The position numbers were made by a program, and so were the translations under genes. From Oscillospiraceae bacterium (GTDB lineage: Bacteria; Bacillota; Clostridia; Oscillospirales; Oscillospiraceae), in NCBI GenBank assembly GCA_028708585.1, contig JAQVYO010000079.1, positions 1 through 7,079 on the forward strand: a DNA stretch of 7,079 nucleotides, given 5' to 3'. The notes under the pieces are model-generated. The model saw only the letters and a list, made by a program, of their open reading frames with translations, was not told the origin of the DNA and searched no databases. Within the stretch, counting starts at the first letter, position 1. The number at the start of each line of letters is the position of its first letter. Of the stretch, positions 4,990-7,079 are shown one piece after another.

Positions 4990-7077
4990 TCAATATACAA
5001 CCACCGTTGTGCGAAGCGGTATGTACTGATACATCCAATTAATATCCGGCGTATACATGCGGATACACCCATGGCTGCATGGAAATCCAATTCTGGCATC
5101 CTGAATGACGGTAGTACCGGGATAATAAATTCTGGAATGGAACCCGTAAGAAGGATCTTTAAAATTGAGGACAGGCCTCACAGTGTAAACCGAGTTGGAC
5201 CAGCCACGAGGCAGCCTGCCGATAATATCATAGGTTCCCACCGGCGTATCGGTCCCCTTTGCCCCCGTTCCCACAAGAAACGTTTTGATGAGTTTCCATT
5301 TTCCTGCGGCGCCCAAAAACACATTGACGCGCTGATATGCGATATTAACCCAAATCAAGTAATCGGTTTTACTGCTGTATTTCCGAGCGTCCACCCACAG
5401 TTCTTTGTCTGAAACCGAATAATCATGTGTCTTTGCCCAGGCCAAGGTATAATCTCCCCGGTAACCGGTTTTGACTTTGGACAAAACCAGGTTCATCTCC
5501 TGCCGCCTATAATAGTCTTCGCTGTAATTTTCCAAAGTGATCGATTGTTGCGCAGCGGCTTCCATGCAGCTTCCGTCTTCATTCCGGCAGCTTAAAACAA
5601 AGGACAACTTTGCGGACTTTGAAAGGGAACGGCTATACTGGAACTGATATTGGAAGGACGCCGACGCCCCCGCTTTTAATGTCACATTGGAAGCGGAAAC
5701 AAATCTATCGTCCAAATACCAGGCGCCCCTGCACACTTTTCCATCTTCCCGTCCGGTGATGGAAACGCTGGCTTCCAGCGTCTTTCCCGCCGGCAGTGTA
5801 CCGGGTACTTTCAGGTTTAGCTTTGCGCCTTCCAGCCCATAGCTTTTATTTTCGGCAACATGGGCCGTCTGAACCGTAACCGCGCTTCCGGTGGTATTGT
5901 TGACCAAAGTATCCACGGCACCTGTTCCGCCCACTGATGCGTTCCCGCCGGAAATTTCCTGGGAAGCCACCGTTCCGTTGACAGTTACTTGATTGCCGCT
6001 TCCGGAAGAGAGCAGCCGCACCGAGCGCGCCGACGCCCCTTCCGCAATGGTCACTTTGTTGTTGCTGCCGCTGATACATATGCTGTCCATGGAGCTTGAA
6101 ACCTCCACCACGCGCCCATCACCGGTAACTTCCACATTGGAGATGTTCCCGACGAACGTAATGCATCCGCCGCCCGTCCCCGCTACCGCCGTCTGAATTT
6201 TGGAAGTTCCTTGCGGCCAAACAGTGATGTCCCCGCCCCGGGCGGCAAGTACAAGCCGGTCTATGGAGCACCCTTCCGCCGAAAACGACGCAAGCGTATC
6301 GCTTCGCAGCACAAGAACCGGAACGCTTACATTTTCAAGTGAAAGATGAGAAGCCCGGCCGTTACAGTAGACGTTCCCTGCAAATTTCATATCGCTGGCA
6401 GACCAGTCTCCGTTTAGGAGAACGCCGCCCAAACCAGAAGCGCTGGCCGCCTTGGATGCATCCTCAAAACCGGATATGATACGATACATCACGCTTAAAA
6501 ATTCGGCCCTTGTCACAGAATCATAAAGGTGCAGGCTGCCCCCGTGCCCTTTGACCAGTCCCGCCGACGTCAGCGCAGCCAGGGCGCTTCGATCCTTCCC
6601 ACATAATTGATCACCGTCTGAATAACGGGAAAGCGCGGAAAAATCCGGCCGGGCGGGAATGATTTGAAACGCTTCCGCCAGCAGTGTAAACGCTTTGCTC
6701 CTTGTCAGGGTTTCCGTCATATTCAGTCTCCCGTCATTCGGGGAGATCACCCCCATGGAAACCGCTTTGGCGGCGAACGTATAATACCAGTCATTTTTCT
6801 TTAGGCCGCCCACATGGGATAGATCCGCCTCCGTTTGGCTAGAAAACACCCGGCAAAGCATGGTAACGGCTTCGGCAGCCGTAATCTGCCCATCCGGCTG
6901 GGCGCGGTTCCCATACCCCACAATAATACCGTCCCGCAAAGCCTGTCTCAACGTTTCTTCCGCCCAATGGCCGGAAACATCCGTGTATTTTTGCCCGGAA
7001 GACACGGCGCTTGCAGGCCCCGACAAAATCACGAGGACAAGCAGCAGGGAAATCACGCGATAAACCCCATTTTTCAT
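4990..7077 (-). CDS. Secreted SLH-domain protein with C-terminal L,D-transpeptidase (YkuD) domain, 695 aa
   Basis: An exported cell-wall enzyme. Residues 1-24 are a signal peptide (hydrophobic 8-19, cleavage after ASA). Three SLH repeats follow at about 30-80, 92-138 and 148-202 (YTDVSGHWAEETL; DWYYTFAAKAVSMGVI; RYSDGDQLCGKDRSALAAL), each ending in a TRAE-like motif (ITAAEA, LTRSKA, VTRAEF). SLH trimers bind secondary wall polymers. Residues about 217-405 are short Val/Ser/Gly-rich strands with repeated N/G turns, suggesting a beta-solenoid; about 416-515 look Ig-like. The L,D-transpeptidase domain covers about 572-695, with H647 (YGFHSR) and the active site SHGCIRM (S668, H669, catalytic C671, R673). 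Such enzymes make 3-3 peptidoglycan cross-links or attach proteins to the wall. C667 lies four residues before C671. The ATG is 2 bp from the window edge, so its ribosome binding site is out of view. The gene appears monocistronic at its 3' end. Domain calls are firm; the substrate is not. Confidence 0.92.
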   Translation of the reverse strand: MKNGVYRVISLLLVLVILSGPASAVSSGQKYTDVSGHWAEETLRQALRDGIIVGYGNRAQPDGQITAAEAVTMLCRVFSSQTEADLSHVGGLKKNDWYYTFAAKAVSMGVISPNDGRLNMTETLTRSKAFTLLAEAFQIIPARPDFSALSRYSDGDQLCGKDRSALAALTSAGLVKGHGGSLHLYDSVTRAEFLSVMYRIISGFEDASKAASASGLGGVLLNGDWSASDMKFAGNVYCNGRASHLSLENVSVPVLVLRSDTLASFSAEGCSIDRLVLAARGGDITVWPQGTSKIQTAVAGTGGGCITFVGNISNVEVTGDGRVVEVSSSMDSICISGSNNKVTIAEGASARSVRLLSSGSGNQVTVNGTVASQEISGGNASVGGTGAVDTLVNNTTGSAVTVQTAHVAENKSYGLEGAKLNLKVPGTLPAGKTLEASVSITGREDGKVCRGAWYLDDRFVSASNVTLKAGASASFQYQFQYSRSLSKSAKLSFVLSCRNEDGSCMEAAAQQSITLENYSEDYYRRQEMNLVLSKVKTGYRGDYTLAWAKTHDYSVSDKELWVDARKYSSKTDYLIWVNIAYQRVNVFLGAAGKWKLIKTFLVGTGAKGTDTPVGTYDIIGRLPRGWSNSVYTVRPVLNFKDPSYGFHSRIYYPGTTVIQDARIGFPCSHGCIRMYTPDINWMYQYIPLRTTVVVY

Positions 7078-7079
7078 AG

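Noticed and set aside
5846..6196. Overlapping frames on both strands within the SLH protein gene
   Set aside because: They are shadows of a GC-rich repetitive coding region with no start signals; the products are low-complexity.
1..7079. Mobile element, CRISPR array, tRNA or defence system
   Set aside because: No transposase, integrase, terminal repeats, regularly spaced repeats, tRNA fold or defence-related protein motifs are visible on either strand.

Overview
The window looks like chromosomal DNA of an anaerobic, Gram-positive-type member of the Clostridia, possibly near the Oscillospirales. The evidence is a hybrid-cluster protein paired with a small clostridial-type ferredoxin, a clostridial EncFtn-like ferritin, strong purine-rich ribosome binding sites, consensus sigma-A promoters, a lipoprotein-type solute receptor, and a cell-wall enzyme carrying S-layer homology (SLH) domains. 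The taxonomic placement is inference. No rRNA, tRNA, CRISPR array, insertion sequence or phage gene is visible.

Layout: (1) Positions 1-733, + strand: the 3' end of hcp (hybrid-cluster protein, NO/hydroxylamine reductase), then a 62-residue [4Fe-4S] ferredoxin 21 bp downstream, closed by a strong rho-independent terminator. An in-frame TAA lies just ahead of the conserved Hcp block, so the left edge is either a frameshifted gene or a sequence-end artefact. (2) Positions 708-1323, - strand: an EncFtn-like ferritin gene with its own promoter, followed by a possible 50-codon Cys-containing ORF that runs into the ferredoxin terminator. (3) Positions 1490-4699, - strand: a complete glycine betaine/proline-type ABC transporter operon, ordered ATPase with CBS domains, permease, substrate-binding lipoprotein. 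It has a near-consensus extended -10 promoter, a 44-bp dyad straddling the -35 box, a roughly 100-nt leader, overlapping coupled genes and a long terminator hairpin. (4) Positions 4700-4989: an intergenic stretch with an unrecognised short ORF and the terminator of the next gene. (5) Positions 4990-7077, - strand: a secreted protein with three SLH repeats, a beta-solenoid-like middle, an Ig-like segment and a C-terminal L,D-transpeptidase domain.

The common theme is stress and envelope physiology: nitrosative stress (Hcp and ferredoxin), iron storage or oxidation (ferritin-like), osmotic stress (betaine uptake) and wall cross-linking (L,D-transpeptidase). They are separate transcription units and nothing in the sequence shows that they form one system. 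I found no clearly new multi-gene system. The most worthwhile leads are the operator-like dyad on the betaine promoter, the SLH/solenoid/transpeptidase fusion with paired active-site cysteines, the encapsulin-type ferritin without a local shell gene, and the broken left edge of hcp.
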